Origin: Paenibacillus glacialis
GTDB taxonomy: Bacteria; Bacillota; Bacilli; Paenibacillales; Paenibacillaceae
Assembly (NCBI RefSeq): GCF_001637205.1
Contig: NZ_LVJH01000007.1
Span: 62,001-126,000, forward strand
DNA length: 64,000 nt
Reading direction: 5' to 3'
Positions 19,724-28,938 of the stretch are shown here, one piece after another. The notes under the pieces were generated by a model that saw only the letters and a program-made list of their open reading frames with translations, did not search any database and had not been told where the DNA came from. The position numbers and the translations under genes were made by a program. Within the stretch, counting starts at the first letter, position 1, and every line of letters starts with the position of its first letter.

Positions 19724-20803
19724 ATGCTTGCAGTATTAAAACAAAAACCCGATAAAATGACATTAAGAGCTTTGAAAGCAGTGAGTGTCCCTATATTGTT
19801 TTTGATTACATTATTTCTTATTGTAGTTATATATATAGGCTTATATAAAATTGTTAACGTTATGGATACAAAAGCATATTTTCGCTATGCTTCAGACGGA
19901 AAATTTACGCAAGATATATATTTTGAAGAAGCAGAAGAAAAAGGGGCTGAAATCTATTCTACATTAGGTAATGTGATACCTGATGCGGTAATTCCTCCTC
20001 GAATACAAGAACATTTCAAAATTTTGCTTCAAAATGAAAAGTTTCTAAAAGAGGAAATGAACAAAAATAATGGGTATGTAGAATATTTGGCAAGTAACAA
20101 TGCGACGGTGAATGATGTTATTTCATATATGAAAAAAATCGTTAAATTGGATGATATATTTTTGTACGCAGGGATATATGTAGGTATGCTTATATTTATT
20201 CTTACTCTTTATTTTTTATACAAGTGGAGAATAGGCCTCTTTATTTTTTCAGGAATATTATATTTCATTTTGGTTGTTGATTCATTTATGGCAGGTATCT
20301 TTTTAGATTCATTTTTCCTTTCTTTTCAAAGTCTAAATAATTTTTTAAATCACCTTGAAGGAAATGGAAATGGTTATCTAGTATCATATGATGATTACTT
20401 GATGTTATCTAAAAATGTTTTGCCAGCTACACGTGAAGCTGCACTGACTTTCATCATAGTAGATACAGTTGTGCAGTCGATGAAAGATTCAAAAAAAAGA
20501 AAAAGAAGTTCTAAGTTTTTAGCATCGTACTGTGAGCTCGAATTCACATTGAATTTTCTTAAACAAATGAAGGGAAATTTAGTGATTACGAATCTTAAAA
20601 CAGTAGATTTAGAAGCTATCTATTATTTTTGTAAGGAAAACAAAGAAGATAGGCATTTAATAGAGGTAGTGACAAACCTTGATGAATGGAAAAAAGTAAC
20701 TAGAAATCAAAAAATGACAGTTACTGAGTTGCATGATAGACTCTTGAGTGTTCGAAATGTCCTGAAGGAGTCGAAATTCATAAGAGAAAATATTATTAGA
20801 TGA
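19724..20803 (+). CDS. Multi-spanning membrane protein of unknown function
   Basis: 359 residues. Four to five hydrophobic segments are visible: VPILFLITLFLIVVIYIGLY near residue 25, YAGIYVGMLIFILTLYFLY near 150, IGLFIFSGILYFILVVD, and SFMAGIFLDSFFLSF. An extracytoplasmic acidic loop lies between the first two, and the C-terminal domain is lysine-rich and soluble. ATG 19724 is nine bases after AGGAGA; the upstream ATG 19700 lacks a site. I do not recognise the family. It lies between the Excalibur gene and an IS256 copy in the spo0A island. Confidence 0.7.
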   Translation: MLAVLKQKPDKMTLRALKAVSVPILFLITLFLIVVIYIGLYKIVNVMDTKAYFRYASDGKFTQDIYFEEAEEKGAEIYSTLGNVIPDAVIPPRIQEHFKILLQNEKFLKEEMNKNNGYVEYLASNNATVNDVISYMKKIVKLDDIFLYAGIYVGMLIFILTLYFLYKWRIGLFIFSGILYFILVVDSFMAGIFLDSFFLSFQSLNNFLNHLEGNGNGYLVSYDDYLMLSKNVLPATREAALTFIIVDTVVQSMKDSKKRKRSSKFLASYCELEFTLNFLKQMKGNLVITNLKTVDLEAIYYFCKENKEDRHLIEVVTNLDEWKKVTRNQKMTVTELHDRLLSVRNVLKESKFIRENIIR

Positions 20804-21070
20804 ATTAAACTAGACATCCGTTAGCACAGCATTCTTACTACGGGCATTCGCCCTTGATCGCTAAGAAGGATTTCCAAAAAGTATATTCAGGGCGATACAT
20901 TCAACCAGATAAGTCTTACGACCCGTTCTCTTTTGAAGAACCAAGTTTACCAGCCTGAATTGCGAGACTTTGTGAAACGAGTTAAGTTGAAACATATTCA
21001 CGATTGAGCCAAGGGTACAAGATAGTTCAATAAAAGAGAAGTTTTACGTTTAAGCCAATCCTTGAAAATA
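20804..21070. other. Intergenic remnant before IS256 element
   Basis: No intact gene. A short frame on the + strand reads YSGRYIQPDKSYDPFSFEEPS before a stop and may be the stub of a lost gene; I could not identify it. Confidence 0.3.
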
Positions 21071-22398
21071 GAGCGTAAAATATTTTGTGTAAATAGAAAA
21101 AGGAAGACCTTTTCTTGTAGAATTGAGTTACCACACAACAATTCAAAGAGAGGTCTTCCCTATGAATCATTTTACAACAGATTTAGTCCAAGCTCTAGTC
21201 ACAAAGCAAGATGTAACGGAAGTATTTCGCAGTCACTTAGAGTCTGCCATGAATCATCTGCTAGAGACGGAGCTTACTGCATTCCTAGACTATGAAAAAT
21301 ATGACCGTATAGGCGTGAATTCAGGTAATTCTCGAAACGGTGGCTACTGCCGAACGTTTCATACCGAGTATGGGGACCTGCAGTTAAACATTCCCCGAGA
21401 TCGTAATGGAGAGTTTAAGCAACAGACCGTACCACCGTATAAACGCTCGAATGACACGCTAGAATCCTTCGTCATTCACATGTTTCAAAAGGGCGTAACG
21501 ATGACGGAGATTGCCGACCTAATCGAGAAAATGTATGGACACCATTACACGCCACAAACCATATCTAACATGACAAAAGTAATGGTAGAACATGTCGACG
21601 CTTTTATGAAACGACCACTTGAGAAGCACTATGTGTGCGTCTATATCGATGCTACATATATCGCAGTTAAGCGTGAAACCGTATCTAAGGAAGCTGTCTA
21701 TCTTGCCGTGGGAATTCGTGAGGATGGTTCTAAGGAAGTACTCGCGTACGCCATTGCACCAACCGAATCAGCGTACATCTGGAAAGAACTGCTCCAGGAC
21801 GTGAAACAGCGTGGTACGGAACAAATCCTTCTCTTTATCTCTGATGGACTCACAGGTATTGTGAATGCGATTCAGGAGATCTATCCGCAGGCAAAGTACC
21901 AAACATGCTGTGTTCATTTAGCGCGTAATATCGCCCATAAAGTTCGCGTGAGTAATCGAGCAGAGATCTGCGAAGACTTCAAATCCGTCTATCGATCCGA
22001 CGATGAAGAAGCTGGTAAAGCAGCTCTAGCAACCTTCTGTGACAAGTGGAAGACTGCTTATCCTAAGGTCGTTAAATCCCTACGAGAAAATCCTTACATT
22101 TTTCGTTTTATAGCTTTCCAAAGCCTATTTGGAGAAGCATTTATTCGACGAATTTAATCGAATCGTTTAACAAACAGATTAAGAAATACACGAATCGTAA
22201 AGAGCAATTCCCCAATGAAGAAGCACTAGAAAAGTTCTTGGTTTCACAGTTTGAAAGCTATAACCAACGCTTTGCTACACGTTGTCATATTGGTTTTGAT
22301 CAAGCTCGCTCAGAACTGCTAGCTATGTTCTCCACCCAAGACTAATCCTAGTTCTACAAGACAAGGTTATTTTTATTTACACATAATTCTTGACGCTC
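21071..22398 (+). mobile_element. IS256-family insertion sequence
   Basis: About 1.33 kb, the normal family size. The left end GAGCGTAAAATATTTTGTGT (from 21071) matches the reverse complement of the right end (GAGCGTCAAGAATTATGTGT, ending 22398), with GTGTAAAT continuing in both; about 21 of 24 positions agree. I found no clear 8-9 bp target duplication. The only transposase is frameshifted, so the copy is probably immobile by itself. Confidence 0.85.
21162..22345 (+). pseudogene. IS256-family transposase, frameshifted
   Basis: Mutator-type DDE transposase. Asp residues are visible in YIDATYIAVK and FISDGLTGI, and CCVHLARNI is typical. The frame breaks near 22115, where TTT replaces the expected TTTT. 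Restoring one T reads AFPKPIWRSIYSTNLIESFNK and continues in frame to TAA at 22343-22345, including the catalytic Glu. The start ATG 21162 has AGAGAGG upstream. The intact protein would be about 394 residues. Confidence 0.9.
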
Positions 22399-22451
22399 CC
22401 GTTATATCAGAGTCCATTTTGTCTTCTAGTATGATGGTTCTTCATTTTTTA

Positions 22452-23219
22452 CTATTTTAGTGTTGACTGGTACTTTCCATTAACGTCATACGTCAAAAGA
22501 TCTGAAACTCTAACGCCATTTTTGACTTGTGCAATGCCATAATCTCCGTTTGAGAAATGATACCTCACTTCACCATTCAGTTTACCATCTATAAAGTTGC
22601 CAGAAACAGCTAACATATTTTTACCCGTAATTTTTCCGAATCCATGAGGAAGTCCGTTCTTAGTTTGACCAGTATATACGATGTAACCATCGTCAGTTTC
22701 TTTGACGATCGTATCATTGTTCACGTAAACATCATTACTGTTTGTGTTGTTTGAAGAGTCTGGATTTGCATTTCGATATTCAGTTGTCATAACTGCGGCA
22801 GTTTTAGATCTACTATTGTATGAAGCAGAAGCTCCTAGCAAGTAACTTGTAGACTGCAATGGCACATATGTGGTGTTTTTGTATACGAAAGGTGCTTGGC
22901 TTAATTCATAAGGTTTTTTGTCAAAGTATGCGACAATGTTACCTACAGTTAGTTTAACTTCTCCACGAGATTGATATGCTGAAATAGTCTTTGTATTCGG
23001 ATCGTACTGAACACTTGCATTTGCAGCATCGAATAATTGACGGAATGGAACGAATACTCTTCCATCCTTAATGATCGCTTGGTTGCTCACATATTTACCA
23101 TCGAATGTTACTATTGCAGTTCCATAAACTGGAGCCTTAACTGGTGATGCTGAAATGCTCCCTGCGAATACGGACATTGATAATGCAATAACCACTGATG
23201 CTGATAATATTTTTTTCAT
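22452..23219 (-). CDS. Secreted stalk-domain (copper amine oxidase N-like) protein with MORN repeats
   Basis: 255 residues. The signal peptide (MKKILSASVVIALSMSVFAG) is followed by a copper-amine-oxidase-N/stalk domain (IIKDGRVFVPFRQLFDA and NTTYVPLQSTSYLLGASA), a Asn/Ser linker, then MORN-like repeats (NGLPHGFGKI, GNFIDGKLNGEVRYHF). Such proteins are common in Paenibacillus surfaces. I choose the ATG at 23219, nine bases after GGAG; earlier in-frame GTG/ATG codons overlap that site. Confidence 0.85.
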   Translation of the reverse strand: MKKILSASVVIALSMSVFAGSISASPVKAPVYGTAIVTFDGKYVSNQAIIKDGRVFVPFRQLFDAANASVQYDPNTKTISAYQSRGEVKLTVGNIVAYFDKKPYELSQAPFVYKNTTYVPLQSTSYLLGASASYNSRSKTAAVMTTEYRNANPDSSNNTNSNDVYVNNDTIVKETDDGYIVYTGQTKNGLPHGFGKITGKNMLAVSGNFIDGKLNGEVRYHFSNGDYGIAQVKNGVRVSDLLTYDVNGKYQSTLK

Positions 23220-23826
23220 GTTTGTCATCTCCACTAGTTGTTTTTTTGTTTGATATATTGAAAATTGTACTGAATATGTTTTGGTATGTGTATTTCACGG
23301 TATTAATTATAGCAGTTTCATAAGTAACATTGTGAAAATTATGGAAAATATTTAATTCTTATCAAATAAAAACTAATAGACGTAGTTATTGTCCCATATG
23401 AGTAGACTCTCTAGCGACATAAAAGACGGTCAGTGTTATAATGGTTTGAAATGTCCGATTTAGGTGAGCTGTACAATAGAGGTAAGAGATGCATATTTGG
23501 AAAGAGATAGCCAGAGCCGTATCCTTAGGTTCTGGCTTATTTTATATGGCTAAAAGTATACTTTTTGACAATAGTGATTGGTATGGATCTGGAGATTTGG
23601 AGTCTTCTTTTCTAATGTATTTCAGATAGGACGGGGGCAGTTGAAAACCTAGTATAGTTTTCGTAGAGCTTCATAACAAATATAGCCAGCAACTTGATAG
23701 TTATTTGGGATGATAACGATACGGACATAAATTCGAGTATATGGTTCATTGTCTTCTAATTATTGAAAAAACGGTTTATGAAAAATAGATAGTTAAAGCA
23801 ATTTCAGATATTTTTGATGTAGAATA
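23220..23826. other. Gene-free stretch with a hairpin and a repeated leader
   Basis: No convincing gene. A 10-bp stem with one mismatch (AGCCAGAGCC at 23509-23518 with GGTTCTGGCT at 23528-23537) is followed by TTATTTTAT and could be a terminator. Around 23667-23720 the sequence resembles 17676-17735, the leader of the Ymh gene, so the duplication that made the Ymh paralogue included upstream DNA. Confidence 0.5.
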
Positions 23827-24246
23827 GATATACCTCAAGCAACATTTTGCATACAAAGTTGTGTTATTAATGGTGAATATCATCGATTAAGTGATAGTTG
23901 CATATATGGAACGCTTGGAACTTGGATTAGTACAGAGGATTTATGGAACTTTGAAAATGGTAGAGAGTGGATTGATATGTTGGTTGCAAAGCTAGAGGAT
24001 GACAATGAACTGAGTATGGATTATATCATGAGATATTTCTGGCACAAAATTTGCAAATATAATTATTTGGATATAGAGTACTCACTGGAAATGTACATTA
24101 AAAAGGGACTTGAAAATAAGAACAAACAAATAGTAAATATGTTGAACTCTGCTCTACAGGTAAGAGAAGATCACCCTTGGTGGGATGTATTCAAAGAAGA
24201 GTTAGAGGCTTTCTCTGAGATAGAGTATATAGGTCTCCAGTTTTAA
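23827..24246 (+). pseudogene. Decayed paralogue of the Ymh-family gene (C-terminal part)
   Basis: From about 23827 the frame reads NGEYHRLSDSCIYGTLGTWI and continues to HPWWDVFKEELEAFSEIEY, ending at 24246. It aligns without gaps to the C-terminal half of the 17839-18962 product (CISGSLGTWIEIEHL...HPWWKVFEIELKDFPEIKY). The N-terminal half and a start are missing. It is clearly a second, truncated copy with considerable divergence. Confidence 0.85.
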
Positions 24247-24319
24247 TCAGCATATTGGATCATTTTTTCTCATGGATGATTTCTGGGAAGATTAATTATT
24301 CAGAATAGGATGTGCTGTT

Positions 24320-24637
24320 ATGGATATGAGTTCATCAATTACTTACCGTAGATTTCTTAATGATTTCTAAAATGAGTTCAGTAAAAAGTATTTGAACGAT
24401 ATTATTGATTTTCTTGAGGAAGAAGAAGATCACACTTTTGATCAGTACCTGATTGAAAATGAGGCTATTGATGAGATCAGGCTGAATTTGATCTCACTAG
24501 ATTCTAATTATTTTGATAATGAATATGGCACTGAAACTAAGATATATGATGATGCTGTTAAAATGATTAAAGAGAAGTTTAAGGATTTCATTTTGGACTC
24601 TCAGGCATATTATCATTTGGCAGAAAGAATTATTTAG
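24320..24637 (+). pseudogene. Small acidic protein gene with an in-frame stop
   Basis: ATG 24320 opens MDMSSSITYRRFLNDF, then TAA at 24368-24370, then the same frame continues NEFSKKYLNDIIDFLEEEED to 24637. One nonsense change in a 105-codon gene explains this. Alternatively the TTG at 24392 starts an 81-residue protein. I do not recognise the family; the product is acidic and helical. Confidence 0.55.
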
Positions 24638-24845
24638 ATTACATCAAACAATCCATTTCAAAGGTGATACATAGATTATCTAATAGTTGTGGAGGGACAA
24701 AATGTCAGTTGATAAAAATATTCGAGTTATATGTACATTTAGAAGTGGTATAGTATATATGTTGATTTATAAGCTAAGACCAGCTACGATTGAGTTACAA
24801 AATAACGTAATAATTGAGTTGTAATTTGCTTACTTGAGTGTAGGT

Positions 24846-25049
24846 GTAATGGGCGATGCTCGCACCTATTCTTATACGGTAGGTATTCGTGCAGTTACTT
24901 CGATCGATGGTATGACAGCTGATTGGGGTCGTATCCCATGGGATATCTTAGAGAAGATCTCCGTTCGTATCGTAAATGAAGTAGATAATGTTAACCGTAT
25001 CGTGTATGACATTACCTCCAAGCCACCTGCAACGATTGAGTGGGAATGA
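24846..25049 (+). pseudogene. 3' end of guaA (GMP synthase), copy 1
   Basis: 68 codons match the GMP synthase C-terminus: [20 protein letters not shown], then DGMTADW and [10 protein letters not shown] with a stop. No upstream guaA sequence is present, so this is a displaced 3' end, not a gene. The guaA 3' end is a well-known target for tyrosine-recombinase islands. About 70 bp upstream of both copies is also similar, and there a shorter echo (GCTACGATTGAG) of the guaA tail occurs. Confidence 0.92.
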
Positions 25050-25214
25050 TTTGGATAGTTTTTAATTGATTTGTAGCTGAGAATCCTTGCTGGACAAGGG
25101 TAATCAGATAATGAAATTAGATTGTTCATCATTCACCTGCAACAATTGGTCTTCAAAAATTACTCTCTTTTATTTGTGTTATTTAACAAATGAAAGGGAG
25201 TTTTTTATGTCGGC

Positions 25215-25530
25215 GTGCCCAGAGGTACGCATTATCTAGTTGGTGAAAGTCCAACCAAAGGAGGGACCAAGCCACCTTCGTAGCTAGGATACCTGCGTAT
25301 GGCGAAATCTATGCGTAGAAGCGTATCGACGAAAGTACCTGTCAGAGATAGGGCGAGCAACATACCAGGCCGTTGGCGTATGGGGAGCGGCATGGTATGA
25401 AAGATAATACAGTGCACTTTTGTAATCTGCATGCGCATGAAAGAAAAACATCGGAAAGCCGTATGAAGGAAAACTTCACGTAAGGTTTGATGAGGAGGGG
25501 CTGAAATACTTTTCAGCCTTTCACTCTAGA
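25215..25530 (+). ncRNA. Group II intron remnant without reverse transcriptase
   Basis: The 5' part (GTGCCCAGAGGTACGC, TTGGTGAAAGTCCAAC) resembles domain I of bacterial group II introns. At 25456-25490 AAAGCCGTATGAAGG-AAAA-CTTCACGTAAGGTTT forms a domain-V-like hairpin with the catalytic AGC. It is followed by a domain-VI-like stem (GGGGCTGAAA/TTTCAGCC) and a CACTCTA 3' end. The region between domain I and domain V, including the whole intron-encoded protein, is missing, so it is a deletion derivative. Confidence 0.75.
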
Positions 25531-25755
25531 AAATCTTGATTGATGATTTTAAGATGAATCAAGAAATCCAAGGCAGAAAAAAAGGAGTATATCTCAGGTT
25601 GAATATATAGATTGCATCGTTAGATGGAGTTCACTAAGGAGGAGCTAGATATTGAGGAAGCGGAAGAAGTGACTTCAAGCATATTAAGAAGTGACAAAGG
25701 ATTAGATATTGATTCCTAGGCTAGTCTATATGTTGCCCAGCTAATCTCATTAATC
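25531..25755. other. Remnant-rich spacer
   Basis: Only a 31-codon frame (25627-25722, MEFTKEELDIEEAEEV...) is visible, with no ribosome site I trust. It is probably a fragment of a lost gene. Confidence 0.3.
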
Positions 25756-25791
25756 CAAACAAAAGAGGACAAGCCATTTAAGCTTATCCTC
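25756..25791 (-). terminator. Terminator of the minus-strand secreted protein gene
   Basis: GAGGACAAGC (25765-25774) pairs with GCTTATCCTC (25782-25791) with one wobble. On the minus strand the stem is followed by CTTTTGTTTGG. Confidence 0.7.
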
Positions 25792-25838
25792 ACCTACTTA
25801 TTACTTTATGTTATTAAAGATAGAAAGTACTCCCACCA

Positions 25839-26252
25839 TTAAGGTGTATAATGAGCACTGTACATATAATCTTGGGAAATGAAAGATTGATAATTTATTC
25901 CAGTACTAGTCACTTTCAAGTAATATATTTCTCCAGTATTCACGTATTTAGAAGTGTACGAGCCTTCTTGTAAGACGTTATAGTTACTGTCTAGTAATTG
26001 CGTCTTCAATACACTGGCCGTATTATGTGGCACATAATTTATCATAAATTGTACGTTGCCTGACTTATGGGCCCTAAATTCATGATAGTTAGTATAGGTA
26101 TGATCCCCTAAATTATACGGTCGTAAAACTGGACTCCCATCCGATATCGGATTACTTGTAACTCCTCCACCAGCATTGACAACCCCAACTGAAAATAGAA
26201 TACTAAATAAAAAAGCAGTGATAAGTGCTGAAAAAGTAACTTTCCTTTTCAT
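25839..26252 (-). CDS. Small secreted protein, unknown
   Basis: 137 residues. The signal peptide (KRKVTFSALITAFLFSILFSVGVVNA) is followed by a ~110-residue, tyrosine- and asparagine-rich domain (HTYTNYHEFRAHKSGNVQF) that looks like a beta-sandwich; I do not recognise the family. AAGGAGGG lies nine bases before ATG 26252. It lies between the two guaA tails, so it is probably cargo of the former guaA element. Confidence 0.75.
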   Translation of the reverse strand: MKRKVTFSALITAFLFSILFSVGVVNAGGGVTSNPISDGSPVLRPYNLGDHTYTNYHEFRAHKSGNVQFMINYVPHNTASVLKTQLLDSNYNVLQEGSYTSKYVNTGEIYYLKVTSTGINYQSFISQDYMYSAHYTP

Positions 26253-26645
26253 AATCATTAACCCTCCTTAGTTTTTGTTTGCACGTAATATTCTTGCGCA
26301 ATAAACACTCGATGGTGGCTGTGATTGAATTATGGATTAATCTTCCAATATCATATCACTATTTATCTTGTTTTTCCATCCAAATATCTTTAAAATCAAT
26401 CCAGCCCAATGAATGGACACTAACACCTTCAATACTCAGATTATAAATCGTATCCATTTCCAATTCAGTAGGCCGCACCCATTTTGTACCGTGTAAAAAG
26501 TTTACCGGAAATTCAAAAAAACCTGATAAAATCAGGTCAGAATGAAGAGAAACCCACGTTATTTTTCATAACATAGGGTTTCTCTTCTGTTTTAGGGGTT
26601 TTGCTTTTAACCAACACAGAAGCTTTTCCACCTATACCCTCTTAT
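26253..26645. other. Gene-poor stretch with a strong palindrome
   Basis: On the minus strand an open frame ending near 26362 encodes GTKWVRPTELEMDTIYNLSI and similar residues but lacks a start, so it may be a gene fragment. At 26544-26587 GAAGAGAAACCC pairs perfectly with GGGTTTCTCTTC, with an inner GTTAT/ATAAC stem. It lies just beyond the IS1182 remnant and may be its terminator or end. Confidence 0.4.
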
Positions 26646-26826
26646 CTAGGAGGAGGGCTTCTTCATGTTCTGTACTGCAGCTACCATTAACGCTTGTATC
26701 ACGTTGTGCGACTCCCGCAAACGGCAATAACGAAACCCGTGGAGCTGTTTAGCATCCGCGAAGATTCACTCAATTGTTTCTTTTCATTTACGGTACAACT
26801 TTTTGCCCGTCTTGCTAAGACGGTTC
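26646..26826 (-). pseudogene. IS1182-family transposase, C-terminal remnant
   Basis: Minus-strand frame: GKKLYRK*KETIE*IFADAKQLHGFRYCRLRE, then VIQALMVAAVQNMKK and a stop. The ETIE..FADAK..HG.RY.R.RG box and the AVQN-KK tail are typical of IS1182-type DDE transposases. Two in-frame stops and a missing N-terminus mark it as dead. Confidence 0.75.
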
Positions 26827-26922
26827 AAACGCACCTATTCTTTTCTGTCCTCCCTTCACCCGCTACAATTGATCTATAAAATAACACAATAATAGACATG
26901 TAATGACCTAAAATTGAAGCAA

Positions 26923-27126
26923 GTAATGGGCGATGCTCGTACCTATTCTTATACGGTAGGGGTTCGTGCAGTTACTTCAATTGATGGTATGACGGCTGAT
27001 TGGGCTCGTATCCCATGGGATATACTTGAGAAAATCTCCGTTCGTATCGTAAATGAAGTGGATAATGTTAACCGTATCGTGTATGACGTTACCTCTAAGC
27101 CACCTGCAACGATTGAGTGGGAATAG
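26923..27126 (+). pseudogene. 3' end of guaA (GMP synthase), copy 2
   Basis: Same length (68 codons) and start point as copy 1, differing by a few substitutions ([32 protein letters not shown]). The two copies are direct repeats 2.08 kb apart. They bracket the group II intron remnant, the secreted protein and the IS1182 remnant, like attL/attR of a former guaA-targeting element. Confidence 0.92.
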
Positions 27127-27147
27127 TTCAGCGGATATGGTTCAAGG

Positions 27148-27200
27148 TATTCAATGCCAAGTGAGGAAGATAAGTAAAGAGCTGTTGATAATAATTTTAA
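27148..27200 (+). pseudogene. Tail fragment of an HNH endonuclease gene
   Basis: Codes YSMPSEEDK, a stop, then RAVDNN. It matches the C-terminus of the HNH gene at 16371-17588 (YSMPSEEDKQKAVDNI) and is followed by the same kind of GCCACC/GGTGGC terminator (27207-27235). Confidence 0.8.
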
Positions 27201-27201
27201 T

Positions 27202-27855
27202 GACTAGCCACCTGTGAAGGTGGCTTTTGTTTTGTTGGGACGAGCAGGGACTGAGCGTAAAACAAAGGTATAGGCTCTAGCAAATGTAAATTAACGCTAC
27301 TTAATGTAAGGTTTCGGGGTTATCTTGTTTCATTTAATACTCAATCAGACTTTCTAAGGACACAGTCAGTTCTTGCTCTGGTTTATCAAGTGGATATATC
27401 CTCGCTGTGCCATCATCATTTACATGTTGAATAAATACAGGAGTTCCTTGGCAAGACACATTTTTCATCATTGGTGATTCGGAAATTTCAATTGCTCGTT
27501 GTTTGTGCATAAGTACTCTCCTTCATTTCGAATTATATGTAGTTTGTGGATCATTAAGTTAATTTACCCCATTTAATAATTGACATTTAACCGAATTTAG
27601 CATACGGTGTTCGTAGGCGATTTTGCCCATAAATAATCATTCTTGAACCCGATAAATATTCGAATTAGTGATTGTCTATTATTATAGAAGTAACTCCCTA
27701 GCAGTATACTCTAACTTCTCCAAAGCCTTACTATAAAAGGCTTCGGCAACATCGACTCTATCAGTCATCTGTTCGGTTACACGATCAATATAAGCAAGTC
27801 TAAGCCTACGAACTCAGAATTCATTGCGCTGGTAGCAGATATGCTTAGAATTGAG
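27202..27855 (+). repeat. 654-bp direct repeat, copy A (right-end module)
   Basis: Nearly identical to 29608-30261 (same total length, scattered substitutions). In order it holds the GCCACC/GGTGGC terminator, a minus-strand sspH-like gene and the spo0A 3' end. It looks like the right terminal module of an element that integrates at spo0A. Confidence 0.9.
27334..27510 (-). CDS. sspH: H-type small acid-soluble spore protein, copy A
   Basis: 58 residues: MHKQRAIEISESPMMKNV, then QGTPVFIQHVNDDGTARIYPLD and an acidic tail. It matches the SspH pattern (QRA.EI..SP.M.NVTY.G.PI.I.HV....ARI). GAAGGAGAG lies just before the ATG. SspH-type proteins are made in the forespore and packed in the spore core. 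Copy B at 29740 differs in three residues; here Cys replaces the usual Tyr (NVSCQG). Confidence 0.85.
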   Translation of the reverse strand: MHKQRAIEISESPMMKNVSCQGTPVFIQHVNDDGTARIYPLDKPEQELTVSLESLIEY

Positions 27856-27870
27856 CATAAGGTTAGCTAG
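27744..27870 (+). repeat. spo0A 3'-end copy 2
   Basis: Encodes [19 protein letters not shown] through RIEHKVS and a stop, in frame and without damage, but is joined upstream to unrelated DNA. It corresponds to 11527-11653 of spo0A. The DNA differs at mostly third positions, so it comes from a different strain's spo0A. Confidence 0.95.
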
Positions 27871-27991
27871 AACGTAGTGAAGTCAAGGAGTTCGATGTTT
27901 TGTAAACGAATTACTGCCGAAGCAATTATGGTGGTAAATATCCGAAAGGGGCGTTTCAAAACGTATAAACTTCAAGATCATAAATCAACAG

Positions 27992-28041
27992 ACACCGCTT
28001 ATTTATTGGTTGTTTATAACCAATAAATAAGCGGTGTTTTT
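27992..28041 (+). terminator. Hairpin behind spo0A tail, copy 2
   Basis: A perfect 19-bp stem (ACACCGCTTATTTATTGGT with ACCAATAAATAAGCGGTGT), then TTTTT and ATGAC. It matches the hairpin at 11766 in position and form, but no intact integrase follows. Confidence 0.85.
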
Positions 28042-28155
28042 ATGACGTCCTTGATAGTGGTAGTACTGATTTCTTTCGTTGACTTGTGGAAATTAATGGA
28101 ATAGACTTGTGGTATTCAATCGTGTAAACAAATAAAAGAAGGGAATGACTGATGG

Positions 28156-28938
28156 GTGATTAAAAAAGGTATATCAAGGGTGATGATACTCGCGCTGCTG
28201 TTGAACTTTTCTCTATGGGTAAACGTAGGTGTGTTCTCAACTGTTGCAGAAGCTACCGCAGAAAGTACGACGTTCAATTGCACTAGCTATGGTGTGACCA
28301 CCTCGGTACCAGTCGGCACGACACTGCCTGCTGGCTGGATCATTGCGAATAATATCGGCAGCACAATAACTGCCAAGTGCTTGATCGGGGCACCGACAGG
28401 CGCAACGACCGTCGCTATGCTGGGTTCTGCGATTCCGAGCGGTTGGGTGGTCATCGAACAAACAAGTACCTGGCTTAATCTCAAAAATTCGAACGGAGCA
28501 AATTACGGTGAAACGTACACGATAGTACCCATCTCGCCGCTCCCAAACGGCTGGGTCACGATAAACAGAACGGACAGTGTGGTGTGGATCAAAAACCTAA
28601 TTGGGGCACCGACAGGTGCAACGGTCACCATTCTGATTGGTTCTCCAATACCGAGTGGCTGGGTGATTATAAATGAAATAGGTTCTACGTATACCATTAA
28701 GAAACTGTAAGGAGCAAGCTACTGAGAAACCTTTGCAATCTTACCAGTCTTACCAGTCTCGCATCTCCCAACTGGTTGGGTGATCATTAACAAAACAGAC
28801 AGTACGGTTTGGATTAAGAACCTGAATGGGGTCAGCTTGGGTACGACGGTGAATGTCCTTTATGGTTTCCCGGTACCTGTTGGCTGGATAGTGTTATCGA
28901 TAGTGGGCACAATGCTTACGATTAAATACACCGGCTAA
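28156..28938 (+). pseudogene. Secreted repeat protein gene with two nonsense codons
   Basis: GTG 28156 opens a signal peptide (KKGISRVMILALLLNFSLWVN) and then tandem ~35-residue units with the theme GAPTGATVTILIGSPIPSGWVII. The first stop is at 28708-28710, a second at 28723-28725, but the same frame then continues with two more units (LPTGWVIINKTDSTVWIKNL) to TAA 28936. Two point mutations thus shorten a 260-codon gene to 184 residues. GC is higher than in its neighbours, suggesting a different source. The family is not recognised. Confidence 0.75.

Noticed and set aside
21062..21295. Short + strand frame at the IS256 left end
   Set aside because: Overlaps the terminal repeat and the transposase start in another frame; no family match.
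25232..25438. Minus-strand 68-codon frame
   Set aside because: Lies within the group II intron RNA-like sequence; no ribosome site and no protein similarity.
26694..26879. Plus-strand 61-codon frame
   Set aside because: Opposite strand of the IS1182 transposase remnant, which has recognisable motifs.
28237..28697. Minus-strand frames opposite the secreted repeat gene
   Set aside because: Their apparent repeats mirror the + strand repeat units; the + strand has the signal peptide and start.
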